From Aspidapion aeneum (taxonomy: Eukaryota; Arthropoda; Insecta; Coleoptera; Brentidae), in NCBI GenBank assembly GCA_963576565.1, contig OY755046.1, forward strand, positions 64,639,379 through 64,703,378: DNA of 64,000 bases, written 5' to 3'. Positions 19,710-31,895 of the stretch are shown piece by piece. The stretch's first letter is position 1; the number at the start of each line of letters is the position of its first letter. The notes below the pieces were generated by a model that worked only from the letters and a program-made list of their open reading frames with translations, did no database searches and had not been told where the DNA came from. The position numbers and the translations under genes are program-made.

Positions 19710-21584
19710 CAGGGTGTCCCAAAACTAATGGTACATAGTTAAACTGTAGATTTAGCCACACTTACCTTAGTCCAAAAGTTCGTACTAACCGAGATACAGG
19801 GTGTTAAACTTTATTTTTTCAATTCAATTTTCTTTAATAACTTTTTTACTAATTAATATTTTTGCAAAAAATAACAAGCGTGTAATTTTTTTTGAAATTG
19901 GCAAGACGACTCCGTTGAAAATTTTGATGTACAATGTACAGGGTGTTCCTTGGACCACTACCATTGCATTAAAATCACTGTATTTTTTTGTGCCTCGGTG
20001 TATACCAGTTTTTATGTAAAATATTGGTTTTTCCATCCTTTTTATCTAAAAAAGTGATTCTGTTTTAAAGTCGCTCAGAGGAACGGTTTTTGAGATTTTT
20101 GCATTTAAAGTTTTTATTGCATGTGAGTCAAATGCCTAAATTTTGTATGATACTTTCTTCAATTCTTTCTACTAATTAATATTTTTGCAAAAACTAACCA
20201 GCAAGTAGGTTTTTCTGAAATTTGCATTTTTCCGTTGAAAAAGTTGATGTACAATGTACAGGGTGCTCTTTGGACCACTACCATTGCATTAAAGTCATCA
20301 GTGTATTTTTTTTGTGCCTCGGTGTATACTTAAGCAGGTTTTTAAACAGAAAAATATGATTTTAATTATTAAGTAATTTTACAAACAGTTCTGTAATTTT
20401 AAGAAAGTTTGACATAATAGACGCATTTTGGATTGGATTTTATTGTTTTTTATTTTCAAAGCCTACTATAATAAACAATTTTAAGTTTGATTTACTATTT
20501 GTCAATTTTAAAATTTTAACTTTGTTGCTGAAATAAAATATTAATTTTATTAATAATTATAATTTTCTTTCAAAACAATAAAAAATAGTTGCAATAATAA
20601 AGTACATACTTACCATTTTTAAAAACACTAATATGAAGAAGTTTTTGTTCCTCATTAAAAACATCGCCCTACAGAGTTGCAATAACGGACAATAACTGAC
20701 AGTTGTTTTAACACACTTTTGATAATTCAAGAACCATTTTGTATATTTTTTAACTTAATATTTCTTAAGAAAACATCCAATCTTAAAATGCTATAAAAAA
20801 ATTATTGATTATAGCTAATATGTATGAAGTAGGTAAGAATTTAATCAAAAATCTTTTACGCATACAATAAAAACTTATAATTTAAATATCTTAAAAACCG
20901 TTGCTCTAAGTGACATCTAAACGCTATAACTTTTTCACTTAAAAAAAATAAAAAAATAAATGTTTTTTATAGAATCTTGTATACACCGAGAAACAAAAAA
21001 GTTAGACCTATTTTAATGTAACAGTACCGAGCCAGAGAACACCCTGTATAATATTTTTATTTTTTTTAACCAAAATTAATTTGTCCATGCCCAAAAATCA
21101 CCAAACCCAATTTATAAACCCCCAATAAATTAGGCAGATTACTCACATGCAATAAAAACTTTAAATGCAAAAAACTCAAAAACCGTTGCTCTGAGCGACT
21201 TTAAAACAGTATAACTTTTTTACATAAAAAGGATGGAAAAACCATTATTTTACATAAAAACTGGTATACACTGAGGCACAAAAAAAATATACTGATTTTT
21301 ATGCAATGGTAGTGGTCCAAGGAACACCCTGTACACTTTATATCAAATTTTTCAACGGAATCGTCTAGCCAATTTAAAAAAAAACTTGCACGCTGGTTAG
21401 TTTTTGCAAAAAAAATCATTAGTAAAAAAGTTATTAAAGAAAATCGAATTGAAAAAATAAAGTTTAACACCCTGTATCTCGGTTAATACGAACTTTTCGA
21501 CTAAGGTAAGTATGGCTAAATCGTAATATTTTGACCCCAGGAATCTACAGTTTAACCATGTACCATTAGTTCTGGGACACCCTG
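19710..21584. mobile_element. 1.9 kb TIR element with GTGTCCCA ends
   Basis: The ends are CAGGGTGTCCCAAAACTAAT and the complement near 21555-21584, flanked by TA on both sides. Inverted similarity runs about 340 bases inward, so mirrored ORFs (MLNFIFSI...) appear at 19801 on plus and 21470 on minus. A second internal CAGGGTG block lies near 19938 and its inverse near 21325. It has no transposase and is non-autonomous. Confidence 0.85.
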
Positions 21585-21733
21585 TATATTTTTTTAATAA
21601 AAATGCCGATTTTTTGTGCCGTTGTGGGTTATTTAAATAATAGTCTAGTCGTTATAGAATTTTAGCTTGCAAAAGGTGGTGTAGTCGCCATTTTGACATA
21701 TGTTGTTAAGGGGGGGACGGACGCTCCCCTCGT

Positions 21734-23293
21734 CATCTTGTGTTTAGTGTGCACAAAAAGGTTTTTTTTTTAATTTCTCGGTGACTATACATTTTAGAAA
21801 AAAAAGTTTTAAACAAAAGTTGACGAAAATAAAATTTCCTGCAAAAACGCTTTTGATTTTCAAGTTATGACGCGAAACATTTCGCCACCATTTTGTATTT
21901 TGACCAATTTTTTATTTTAGTGGCCTTTAACTTCGAAACTGCTTATTTTTGAGAATATCTGTAACAACATAAAATTAAGGCCAACTAATAGCCTATAAAA
22001 TGAGGTACTAGTAAGTTCCCTGGGTAGTACCCTTGCTGAGATACGAACCCTGAAGTGTTAGCAGTACACCCGTTTCCTTTGTATTTCCATAGAATATGCA
22101 AAATAAACCGAAATTATTCAGTTTTATGTTCTTTTCTCAAAAGGTAAGCATTTTATAGAAACCGAACCTTATTATAGAAAACTAAATTTTCTTTTAAACG
22201 ATGTATCATTTAAGTAGGCCAAAAATCATGTTTTTTTTAGATTTTATTCAGTTTAAAAAAATTTTTTAGGAAAAAATGTTAAAATACCTTTTCTAGAAAA
22301 AAGAAGATGTTCTTTTAAACGGCGTATCATAAAGTTGTGCCAAACCTATTATTGACACTCCAGGATCGTCCTCATATTGAGGTTATTTTTTTATTTGTTT
22401 CATTTAATTTTCTTGAAAACTAAGCTTTCTCAAAAATCTTGTTTTACTCCATTTTGTTGAAAATAAAATTATCTTTAAAACGGTATGTATCTAGTGGGTT
22501 TTTGTTGACGGGGAACACTCAAAGAATATACGTATGTTTAGTGAATTTAATAACAATTTATTTAAAACAATTAGCTCAATTTGCGGACCCCCTGGATTGT
22601 CACTAATAGTTTAAACACAACTTTGTGATACGCCCTTTGAAAGAAAATTTTGTTTTCTTTAAAAAAGGTGTTTTAACGTTTTTCCCTAAAATGTTTACTT
22701 TTTTTGAAAACTGAATAAAACTTAAAAAAACATAATTTTTTTTTCGCGACCTTAAAAAATAACCCTAATTTATGGATGCCAATTAAGTGCTAACCGTGGT
22801 CTTGGCCGACTTCGGTGATAAATCGTTTAAAAGACAATTTAATTTTCTATAATAAAGTTTATTACACACTTTCTGTAAAAGAAAATGACATAGAATTGAA
22901 TAATTTCAGTTTATTTTGCATATACTAGGGAAATACATTGGAAACGGGTCTACTGCTAACACTTCAGGGTTCGTATCTCAGCAAGCGTACGACCCAGAGA
23001 ACTCAGTGTTATCTTATTTTATAGGCTATTAGTTAGCCTTTATTTTATATTATTACAGATTTTCTCAAAAATAAGCAGTTTCGAAGTTAAAGCCCACTAA
23101 ATAAAAAAATTAGTCAAAATCCAATATGTTTAGCATCATAACTCGAAAACCATTCGTCTTACAAAAAAACGTGCAACAGCGTTTTTGTAGAAAATTTTAT
23201 TGGCTTTAACGTTTGTAAAAAACTTTTTTTCTAAAATGTCCAGGGACCAAGTAATTAACAAAAAACCTTTTTGTGCACACTAAATCCAAGATG
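21734..23293. mobile_element. 1.56 kb long-inverted-repeat element
   Basis: The left CATCTTGTGTTTAGTGTGCA and right TGCACACTAAATCCAAGATG are inverse complements with small differences. Further matched pairs inward include AATATGCAAAATAAACCGAA / GTTTATTTTGCATAT and TTCGTATCTCAGCAAG / CTGAGATACGAACC. The arms span about 600-700 bases each. Noncoding; family unknown. Confidence 0.75.
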
Positions 23294-23369
23294 GATGTTT
23301 TTAGGACTCCAATGTGAACAACATAACAAAAAGTTCTAACGTGCCCCTTTCAGAGCTTTGTACTACGTA

Positions 23370-24400
23370 CAGGGTGTCCCAAATTGGGCACTTTTAGGGG
23401 ATTTAAGGTACTTCCAGGGGAGACAGAGAAAAACTGACCACGCATTTCGAGGCTCAAATTTCAAGAGAAGAGTTATAATGAAAACCGCATTTTGAAATAT
23501 CGTCTCGTCTCTGAGCTACGGGGGCTTTTTGAAAAGTCTGCATTTTGGAAGGGGGTCTATAACTTCGTTATTAGTGGAAATTTTGATTTAGAGTAAATTG
23601 CAATTTTATAGACTTTGTCACGAGGAATTCACCCGCTAAATTAAATTTTAACTGTCACTTTTAGTTTTTGAGATATGACATAAAGTTGCATTTTTTCTTA
23701 TGGAATGGCATATATTTTAATTAATTTTCGAATTCGTCATTGAATTCGTATCAAAATGATGTATAACATGTCATAGTTTTATTGAGCGGTTTCGGAGATA
23801 ATTAAAGATTTTTATTTTTGTCTAGTATGCGTTGAATGACGTCATCCGCCATTGACATGAAAGCCTTGCGGTCAAATCCTACTTCAATGCTCCTATAGTT
23901 ATGTTGTCTGATACTATGCAAATCAAGTTGGCGTTTTGTCATTGTTTTCAATTGTTTAAACAATTTGACATTACGCTTTGATATGAAATTATTTTGCACA
24001 AAAGCGTTTTTAATTTTATTTTGAAATATGTATCAAAACGATGAAAAGTATGAAATGTTAAAATGTTACTGGGAAAGTAATGATAATCGACAGGGCACTG
24101 GAAACTTATATCTTCAAAGGTATCCCGAACAAAGACAACCGTATATGGATATATTTCCAAAGTTCACAAGGAACCTTGTTCAGTATGGCTCTTTTTCAAA
24201 ACCGCGGGCCAAAATATATGACGTTAGGAGGGACCGTGAGTTAGAGGAGATAGGCATTATTGGTGAGTTAGAACAAAAGAATTCGCGATCATTGAGACAA
24301 TTAGAAGCTGCCACAGGCATACTGAGAACTTCAATCCACCGAACACTTAAAAGGAATAATTATAAGCTTTGAGAGCCGTCAGCTGAATTATAATTTTTTC
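23370..24400 (+). mobile_element. Degraded TIR element with transposase N-terminus
   Basis: A CAGGGTGTCCCAAATTGGGC end lies at 23370 next to TA-like sequence, but no matching right end was found. The body contains the transposase fragment at 24028-24372. The left end resembles those of the elements at 19710, 34267 and 54144. Confidence 0.5.
24028..24372 (+). pseudogene. Transposase N-terminal HTH fragment (DUF4817-like)
   Basis: The 114-residue frame MYQNDEKYEMLKCYWESN, then QRYPEQRQPYMDIFPKFTRN and SRSLRQLEAATGILRTSIHR, resembles the N-terminal helix-turn-helix modules (DUF4817 type) of insect Tc1/mariner-like transposases, in which an RYPxRRQP motif precedes a second HTH. It stops at 24372 before any catalytic DDE residues, so it is a truncated relic. 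Assignment is from motif memory. Confidence 0.6.
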
Positions 24401-25110
24401 AAACCAGGCTTACTATATTTTTGACAGTATAAAATAATAAAAATACTGGAGTGCCTTGACCTGCCTCAGCAGGAAATCATAGCACACTAAAAATAAGTGA
24501 AAAATCTGGCTAATTAATTAAAAAGGTTTAATTTCTCTTGTATTTTTCTGTGGACAAACAGAGACAAAACCTTTTTTACTCAATTAGCCACTATTTTTTT
24601 TTATCCATTAATTGGTAATAAATTTTAGGTTTGAAATTATTTTATTTCTAAAACTAGTTTTTAATAAAGTGTTCGTATAATTTTTTATCGAAAAAAGTTA
24701 AATTTTTGTAAACAATTCGATACAAATCTAAATCAAGAGTAAACCGATTTTGACAAATGGGGTTCCCTATGATTTCCTTCGCACTTTAGGTTGATAACAC
24801 TTAAAAAAATAATATAAATGTTATGCGGTATTTACAATTTTAAAAACATCTATTCAGAATGTTCTAGGTAGTAACAGTTGATAAAATAAAATAAAAAATA
24901 ATAATAATTTTAGTTTTAAAAAAGTTAATAAACTGATAACCAAAACCATTTAGTTTAAAATTAAGGCATGCGACAAAGATCATATTCTGTAGGTATATGG
25001 AAAATATACACACAATCGATATTTTACATCGGTGTCAGTTTTACTACATATTCAGTAATTTATACGACGTTAAAGTCTCGGGTAAAGTACAAAAATGACT
25101 AACTAGGTAC
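24400..25110. other. AT-rich intergenic sequence, nothing recognised
   Basis: I see no coding frame, repeat family or RNA gene here. Confidence 0.4.
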
Positions 25111-25500
25111 AAAAAAATTGGTTGATTCCAATTTTTACCTTCCTAGCCTGCGAAGCAATCTAGAGAAGGCATTATTTTCGACGAATTTTTTTTTTTAATA
25201 ACGGCGAAAATATATTATTTGGGTGTGTTTTGACCTATCTTAGCAATATCGTCGTGATGTCTGTCTGTGTGTGAATGTCTGTCCGTTATACGATAGCTCT
25301 TAAACCGCTGAACCGATTTTTATAAAAATTTTAGGTAAAATAGTGTTCGACACTGTAACAAGCTGATTAGATTTTGGCCAAAATCCATTAATGCTAGTGA
25401 CAGTTTTTTGACAGTTAAAAATTTGTGGTATAACCAAAAACTTCGAAGTAGCTTTCGTTTTTGAGATATTTACAAAAAACTGTTTTCAGAGGTGTCAGAC
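25110..25500 (+). repeat. Dispersed repeat R, copy 1
   Basis: Landmarks are AATCTAGAGAAGG, TTTTGACCTATCTTAGCAAT, GTCTGTCTGTGTG, AGCTGATTAGATTTTGG, AATCCATTAATGCTA and ACAAAAAACTGTTTTC. The same order occurs at 38405-38870 (+) and 63435-63774 (-). Noncoding; the right end joins LINE-like sequence. Confidence 0.7.
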
Positions 25501-25574
25501 AGTGTGACACAATATCCCCTAAACTATTTAACCAGGCCCTAGAAGATGTTTTTACAAACTTAAAAAGATTGGGA

Positions 25575-26389
25575 AGAAATAGGCATCAAAGTAAACGGAC
25601 AATACTTAAACCACCTAAGATATGCTGATGATATCGCCTTAATTACAGATAAGAAAGATGAACTGATAAAAATGCTGGAAGAACTGAATACAGCAGCAAA
25701 AAATATAGGCTTGAGTATGAACTACACTAAAACTAAAATCATAAACACAGATAAAGATATAATGATTAGAATAAACCAAGAAAAAATAGAACAAATAGAG
25801 AAATATATATACGTGGGACAAATTATAAAACTAAAAAACAGAAAACCAAATCAAGAGACGAGTAAAATTGGCCTGGGCAGCATTCGGTAAATTAAGCTAC
25901 ATAATAAAAAATATCCTCAGTACCTCAAAACGAAAGTGTATAACCAATGTATCCTTCCTGTACTTACCTATGGATCGTAGACATAGACACTTACAAAATT
26001 AAACATGGATAAGGTAACAAATGCCCAAAGATCAATGGAAAGACAAATGTTACATGTAAAGCTAACAGAGAGAGAAAAAGGAATGGATAAGAAATAAAAC
26101 AAAAGTAAGGGATGTCAGAGAAGAAGTAGCAAAATTAAAATGAAAATTTGCCGGTCATAATAGTAGACAGAAAGACGATCGATGGAACAAATGTATTGTC
26201 AACTGGAGACCTTGGGAAAATAAAAGAAGTAGGGGAAGACCCCAAATGAGATATGCGGACGATTTGAAGAACATGCGGGAGCTAGATGGATGAACGCGGC
26301 GACAGACAGGGAAGAGTGGGCGATATTGGGGGAGGCCTATATCCAAAGATGGATCGAAAAAGGCGAAGTAGACAGATAAATAAAGGGAT
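25575..26389 (+). mobile_element. RTE/BovB-like LINE, 3' half
   Basis: Translation shows LRYADDIALIT (25615-25650, the RT catalytic YADD), KMLEELNTAAKNIGLSMNYT and KTKIINTDKDI, then frameshifts, then PVLTYGS-like, AQRSMERQMLHVK and WIRNKTKVRDVREEVAK sequence, and finally IQRWIEKGEVDR. It is the same family as the fragments at 1-299, 32118-32200 and 53440-53790. The tail GATAAATAAAGGG is interrupted by the foldback element at 26399. Confidence 0.85.
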
Positions 26390-26398
26390 ATCGCGTAG

Positions 26399-27257
26399 GG
26401 CTCTGGAACGAAATAGCGATGTACAAAATAGCGAGTATTAAAATAGCGGTATCGAAATAGCGACAATCAAAATAGCGATGTAATGAAAGGGCGACTATCA
26501 TAAATCAAAATAGCGATGTAACAAAATAGCGATGTAACAAAATAGCGACTATCAAAATAGCGATGTAACAAAATAGCGACTATCAAAATAGCGATGTAAC
26601 AAAATAGCGACTATCAAAATAGCGATGTAGCAAAATAGCGACCATCAAAATAGCGATATTTCGGTTCCGTTTTGGCATATAGTTCGACTAAATGGTTTCA
26701 TTCTTAGAAATTTTTTCAAAAAAAAACTTTCCTGACTTCTTTCCCGGGATCCTAGAGGGCGTGAATCCAAACCGAACCGAACCGAACCAGCATATTTTTT
26801 CAAAAAAAAAACTCTCCAGACTTCTTTTCCGGAATCCTAGAGAGTGTGAATCCGAACCGAACCGAATTCGGTTCAGATCGGTTCGGTTTGGTTCGGATTC
26901 AAACCCTCTAGGATCCCGGAAAAGAATCAGGGAAGTTTTTTTTTGAAAAAATAAGCTGGTATAGTCAAAATACCAAAGGATATAATAGCGCATTTCGGTC
27001 CGTTTCGGTTTGGATTGGTTTGATTCGATTCGGTTTCGCTATTTTGATACATCCCTATTTTGATACATCGCTATTTTGATACATCGCTATTTTGATACAT
27101 CGCTATTTTGATTGTCGCTATTTTGATTGTCGCTATTTTGATATACCGCCATTTTGATAGTCGCTCTTTCATTACATCGCTATTTTGATAGTCGCTATTT
27201 CATTACTCGCTATTTCGTACGTCGCTATTTTGTACATCGCTATTTCGTTCCAGAGCC
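26399..27257. mobile_element. Foldback element with minisatellite arms, 9-bp TSD
   Basis: The ends GGCTCTGGAACGAAATAGCG and its exact inverse complement are flanked by perfect 9-bp direct repeats ATCGCGTAG (26390-26398 and 27258-27266). Both arms are built from tandem ~18-22 bp units (AAAATAGCGATGTAAC, AAAATAGCGACTATC) in opposite orientation. The centre is a second palindrome with CGAACCGAACCG and TCTAGGATCC-like cores. Arms of tandem short repeats and 9-bp duplications match the architecture of Drosophila FB elements. No transposase. Confidence 0.9.
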
Positions 27258-27266
27258 ATCGCGTAG

Positions 27267-28040
27267 GTAATGGCTGTTCTACTGAAATATGCTTAGGTAA
27301 ATGTGGCAACAGACTGTTAGACTGGCTTTTAAATTAAAATACAGGTATGCTTTAGGTCAATGTTCAGTTTCTAGGTTACCTGTGTTAAAGCTGTCTCGGG
27401 TCACAAAATTAAAATTAATACACAAAATACCAATAGTTAATTAACCACACTATATTATACTATTAATAAATTTCCGAACAAAAGTGTTGATTTAATTTAA
27501 AATCAAAATTTTTATCGAAATATAGAAGGTGACCTTGTATAAAGTAGTAAAACAACATCGACTTTTGTAGTGAGAATGTTTTTAAAGTGCAATTTTTTAT
27601 TTTTAAATTAAAAAACTAGTAAAGTGTCCTGAAACTTCGTTGTGTCAGTTTGTCAAATTTATTTTAAGGTAAACTGGCCTACTTAATGGGTTTTTTGCAT
27701 TTTAAGGAATAAATAAAAAAAATAAAGTCTGTCAGATATGTAACAGCGTTATTTTTAAGGTGTTTATTATAAAAAAATCTTAAATTAACATACAAAACTT
27801 TTAAATATTTTTTTATTTTTGACTTTTTTTTCTTTCTTTTTTTTTTATTATTTTTTATACATGACTCAACAAATTTGACGATAAAAAACAAAATAATTTT
27901 AATTTTTTGCCCCAAATTAGATTTTTTTGGGGGGTTTGAGGTATTTCTAGGGTAGATAAAAAACTTTAACTTTTAGTTTTTGAGATATTACATGAAGTTC
28001 CGGTATTTTTCTTATTAAATTACCCTTTTATATTTTTTCT
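27267..28040. other. AT-rich intergenic sequence, nothing recognised
   Basis: Low-complexity A/T runs (for example 27780-27860). No gene or repeat family was identified with confidence. Confidence 0.4.
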
Positions 28041-29105
28041 AACTCGCCATTTTGAATAATCAAGTTTGATTCTGTCCGCCATCCTAAATTTTAAAGTATT
28101 GTTCATACTCGTCTTAGTCTTTTGTTTTTGATTAGTCTTTGTCCTTTGATTAGTCTTAGCTGTCTTAAACAAAATCGGCTGTTCATACTCGTCTTTTGTT
28201 TTTGATTAGTCTTAGTCATAACCCACTGAAAAAAAAAAATCAATTTCAATAAAAAGGCCCCTTTTCAAAAGTCATTTTCTACACAAAACAATCTTATTTA
28301 ACCTAATTTGTGCACGAAACACAGACACGAAAGAACAAAAGTGAAAAAGAAAATAAAAACAAATAAAATTTTGAGGTTATGTTTAGATTTTCTGTTAAAA
28401 CATGATTAATGGCGGTAAATTCAAAATTTCGGCCGCGCGCTTGCGCTCTTCGGACGCCCTGTAAAAAAAAACAACAAATATCAGCTGATGTCTGTCACTC
28501 GTTTTAGTCGTTGTCCTAAGGATTGAAAGTTGGCAACTCTTAAGACAAAGACTAATCAAAAACAAAAGCAAAAGCATTATATGAACACTCCCATAAGAAA
28601 CAGTCGTTTTAACTTTCTTATGACAAGACATATGACTAAACCAAGACAAAAGACGAGTATGAACGATCCATAATGGCGATAAACTTTGATCATGATCTTT
28701 AAAAAGCAATCAATTCTAACCAGGATGTTTTTTGTTTCATTAAAATCGGTTTAGTAGTAATGAATTTATAAGAAAATAAATGCAGACATGATTGGCAAGG
28801 CAATTTTATAATATGCAAAACAATGGTTGAAACAAAAATATATTTTTTTAGAACTACTGAACCGATTTTGCTTATTCATACCTTGTTACGCGTGGCAAGA
28901 ACGCACACGAATAAACGAGCATGTTTAAAGGGTACATTTTAATTTCGTCCGCCATCTTGGATTTCGAGATGGCGGACAAAAGATATATCTAGTCAAAACT
29001 GATTAATTCTCTGCCAAGTCCGGTTTGTTCCATTAAAATCGATTGTATAGTTCAAAAGTTATAATGAAAAAAAAAAATTCCGGCTTTTTTTGGTCCACCC
29101 GGTAT
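28040..29105 (+). repeat. Dispersed repeat A, second copy (interrupted)
   Basis: Collinear with 3540-4080: CAAGTTTGATTCTGTCCG, GATCATGATCTTTAAAAA, AATGAATTTATAAGAAAAT, CAATGGTTGAAACAAAAATA, CCACCCGGTATA. The TIR insertion at 28101-28664 splits it after AAATTTTAAA; the copy at 3590 shows the uninterrupted sequence. Confidence 0.7.
28101..28664. mobile_element. 564 bp TIR element (GTTCATACTCGTCTT)
   Basis: The ends GTTCATACTCGTCTT and AAGACGAGTATGAAC are perfect inverse complements. A second GTTCATACTCGTCTT copy at about 28182 and TTTTGTTTTTGATTAGTC repeats mark a compound left arm. Noncoding. It is inserted into repeat A. Confidence 0.8.
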
Positions 29106-29242
29106 ATATTCCTCTACTTGTTCCATTTTTTCTGTCTTCAGTTATTTTCTATCTATCCCTGAACCATCTGAAACTCCCCAAAAACGTCGAATTTTGGACA
29201 CCCTGTCTTGATAACAAAGACATGTTCATTACATGTTCATTC

Positions 29243-30066
29243 AGGGCTATCAAAATGGACGGGTCACGATCCTCCACTTTGTTGACGTCACATCCGGGCT
29301 GATTTTTTTTTGATGGTCACGTTACGACACAGCTGATTGTCTTTAAAATATTGAAGTTGGAATGACGTTTCATGGATATTTGATTTTTTTTTTCATAAAG
29401 CCGTTTTTGAGATTGTTTTTACTTTATTCTGGCAGAACAATTTTTTTTAAATGTATAGTAAGCCCTAATTTTTCATAGCCGCTTCATTAGCTCACACAAA
29501 AATTTAGTTTAAAACAGAAGCGAATGTGACAATCACATATGACAAAGTCAAATACATGTCAAATATAACAGTTGGCCTGTGGTACAGTCGGGGACTTTTT
29601 AAATTGCCGGTGTATTTTTTTTCTGTCAAAATTAATCACTGAAAGAAATGAAAAAATATAAATTTTTAAATTTTTATGTATACATACAGAGGTAAAGTTC
29701 ACAATTTTTTTATTTTGGTTTAAATTAATTTTCCGAATTTCAAATAAGAATATTTTTTATTTTCAAGGGCGGCCATTTAAAAAGTCCCCGACTGTACATG
29801 GCGGGTAATTTGAATTCAAAATAAGGAATGCTAAATCTTGAAGATTTTAACCTTTTAATCATGTTGCTTCCTTGCAAACCATTGGTGGAATATCGGGATG
29901 GTGTCTGAGAATATTTCACTGAAATTTTGCGGAAATCTGTAGTGCCTTTTTGAAAATATCATAAAAAAACGTCTGACCTCCCATAAGACCCAATGTAAAA
30001 TTCAGCCCCGGGAGAACAGCTGATTTTTTCAGGGTCGTGGCCTCTATTTTTATGTTGGCCTTGGTT
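29243..30066 (+). repeat. Repeat B, copy 1 (carries a MITE)
   Basis: It begins CAGGGCTATCAAAATGGACG, passes through CTTTGTTGACGTCACATCCG and CAGCCCCGGGAGAACAGC, and ends TTGGCCTTGGTT. Two further copies stand head-to-tail at 32694-33934. This copy ends about 185 bases before the Tecr start codon, so it may overlap the Tecr promoter. Confidence 0.85.
29585..29794. mobile_element. 210 bp MITE (CAGTCGGGGACTTT), TA duplication
   Basis: The ends CAGTCGGGGACTTTTTAAAT and its inverse partner are flanked by TA on both sides. Repeat B copies 2 and 3 have the same site without the insertion (GTTACATGG and GATACATGG), which proves the boundaries. A truncated relative starts at 55644. Confidence 0.9.
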
Positions 30067-30250
30067 CATTAAAATAAATTTTTTAATGGCACCTTATATT
30101 CCAATGTTTTTAATAATGACAAAAATATTTGTAGTCAATAAAAATAAAAGTGACAAACTATAACACTAATGTGTATATTATCTTAAAGTGTCAACAATAC
30201 ACAAGGAAAAAATATAATAAAGAAAATCTACTACTTAGTGAGAATTAAAA

Positions 30251-30488
30251 ATGGTACAAATAGAAGTATACACAACTTCAAATAAAAAACTAGGAGATAT
30301 ATCTGCAACAGACACGACAAAAGTTAAGGACATAAAAAGGGAGATAGCAAAACTTAAGCCTGCCCTCTACCCAGATAGACAGTCAATTAGATCTGATATT
30401 AAGGGGAAAGATGTCAAAGATGAATCCACAATAGAAAATTTGACAACTACTAAAAAAGTTTTTGTCAAAGATTTAGGACCTCAAATTG
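30251..30488 (+). CDS. Tecr: Tecr exon 1 (ubiquitin-like module)
   Basis: The ATG at 30251 is the first in frame after stops and has a purine-rich context (AAAAATGG). The 79 residues read MVQIEVYTTSNKKLGD, later IKREIAKLKPALYPDRQSI, RSDIKGKDVKDES and VKDLGPQIG, matching the N-terminal ubiquitin-like fold of TECR (KxxLYPxRQSxR, KGKxLKDE). Donor gtaagt after 30488. A mariner relic begins 42 bases into the intron. Confidence 0.95.
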
Positions 30489-30530
30489 GTAAGTACAACA
30501 TTGCAAGTTTTTTTTCTTGATGATAAGTAG

Positions 30531-31775
30531 ACGACGATGGGATGAAAAGTTTACGGCCCAGCCTATAGCAGGCCCGATTTGCTTTCGTGTTCCAACGTGT
30601 TTGTGTAGCCTTGCTTGTGATCAGTATACGCTCGAAGTTTAAAGTGAGTGCGTCAAGTAGTTTGTGTCCTGCTTATTTTGAAAGTTTATACAGTGTGTCA
30701 ATTTTAAAAGATGGAAAAAAACGAGATAAGAGCCGTGATAAAATATTTTCATATCAAAGGGTTATCGCCGACGGAAAGAAAAGCTGAACTAGATACTACA
30801 CTAGGGGAATCTGCTCCTTCCTATACCACAGTTAAAACCTGGGTATCGGACTTTAAACGTGGTCGTACTAGCACTGATGATGCTCCGCCCGTGTTCTGGC
30901 AGACCAAAAACGGCAACTTCTGAAGAAATGGTGCAAACCATTCACAAACTAATTCTACAAGATCGCAGATTAAGACTGAAAGAGGTAGCTGAGGCTGTGG
31001 GTATATCAAAAGTGCGAGTTCACCATACTTTATGTGAAGTTTTAGGTATGAGAAAGTTAACCCTCCCGATGGGTGCCGCGTTTGCTCACGTGAGATCAAA
31101 AGCTCGTGCGTCTAACCATTTCAGAGGAGAATTTGGCACTGTTTGGACGTGATTCAGGGGAATTTTTGCGTAGATTTCTTACGGTTGATGAAACATAGGT
31201 TCATCATTATACCCCTGAAACTAAGCAACAGTCCAAACAATGGACGGCAAAGGACGAACCAGTTCCAAAAAAGGCAAAGGTAGTATCGTCTGCTGGAAAG
31301 GTCATGGTAACGGTCTTTTGGGACGCTAAACGGATACTCCTCATAGATGATCTCGAAAAAGAAAGAACAATAAATTTAGAGTACTACAGCGACTTACTGG
31401 ACCAGCTCAAGCAGAATATAAGCGAAAAACGCCCTGGTTTGACAAAAAAAAAATTTGGGTTTATCAGGACAATGCACCTTGCCACAAGTCCGCTCTTATA
31501 ATGGCTAAAATCCATCAGCTAGGCTTTGAACTGTTAAACCATCTGCCTTATTCGCCAGACCTAGCCTTGTCAGACTTTTATTTGTTTCCAAGCCTAAAAA
31601 AATGTCTTGCTGGAAAAAAAAATTCCAGCAAGATTTAGAAGTCATTGCAACTACAAACACCTATTTTGACGAGTTGGATAAATTACAAGGGGACTATGTA
31701 GAAAAATAAATTATTATTTAATCACTATGGTGTTGCGTTCTATGTTAGGCCGGAAACTTTTCATCTCATCCTCGT
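30531..31775 (+). mobile_element. Mariner element, decayed (D,D34D)
   Basis: The ends ACGACGATGGGATGAAAAG and the inverse of CTTTTCATCTCATCCTCGT are TIRs of ~30 bases with a few mismatches. The transposase is broken by frameshifts and stops: MEKNEIRAVIKYFHIKGL (30711 onward), SGRPKTATSEEMVQTIH-like, VDET with a stop in place of the next residue, then QDNAPCHKS and YSPDLALSDFYLF. The second and third catalytic aspartates are separated by 34 residues, as in mariner. Not functional. It lies in Tecr intron 1. Confidence 0.9.
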
Positions 31776-31895
31776 AATTTTACTTGGCTAAAGGCGATCG
31801 TCTCAACCGAAACGTTGTAAAAAAGGCCGTAAGACTTTATTTTACTATTAAAGTGGAAAGAAATTGGAAGTGAAATATTTTTATTTTATTTTTAG

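Noticed and set aside
26412..27245. CRISPR-like appearance of ~20 bp units
   Set aside because: No unique spacers; units are contiguous and inverted about a centre in a eukaryotic foldback element.
27679..27915. Lys-rich minus-strand frame (78 codons)
   Set aside because: Low-complexity A/T sequence; composition alone explains it.
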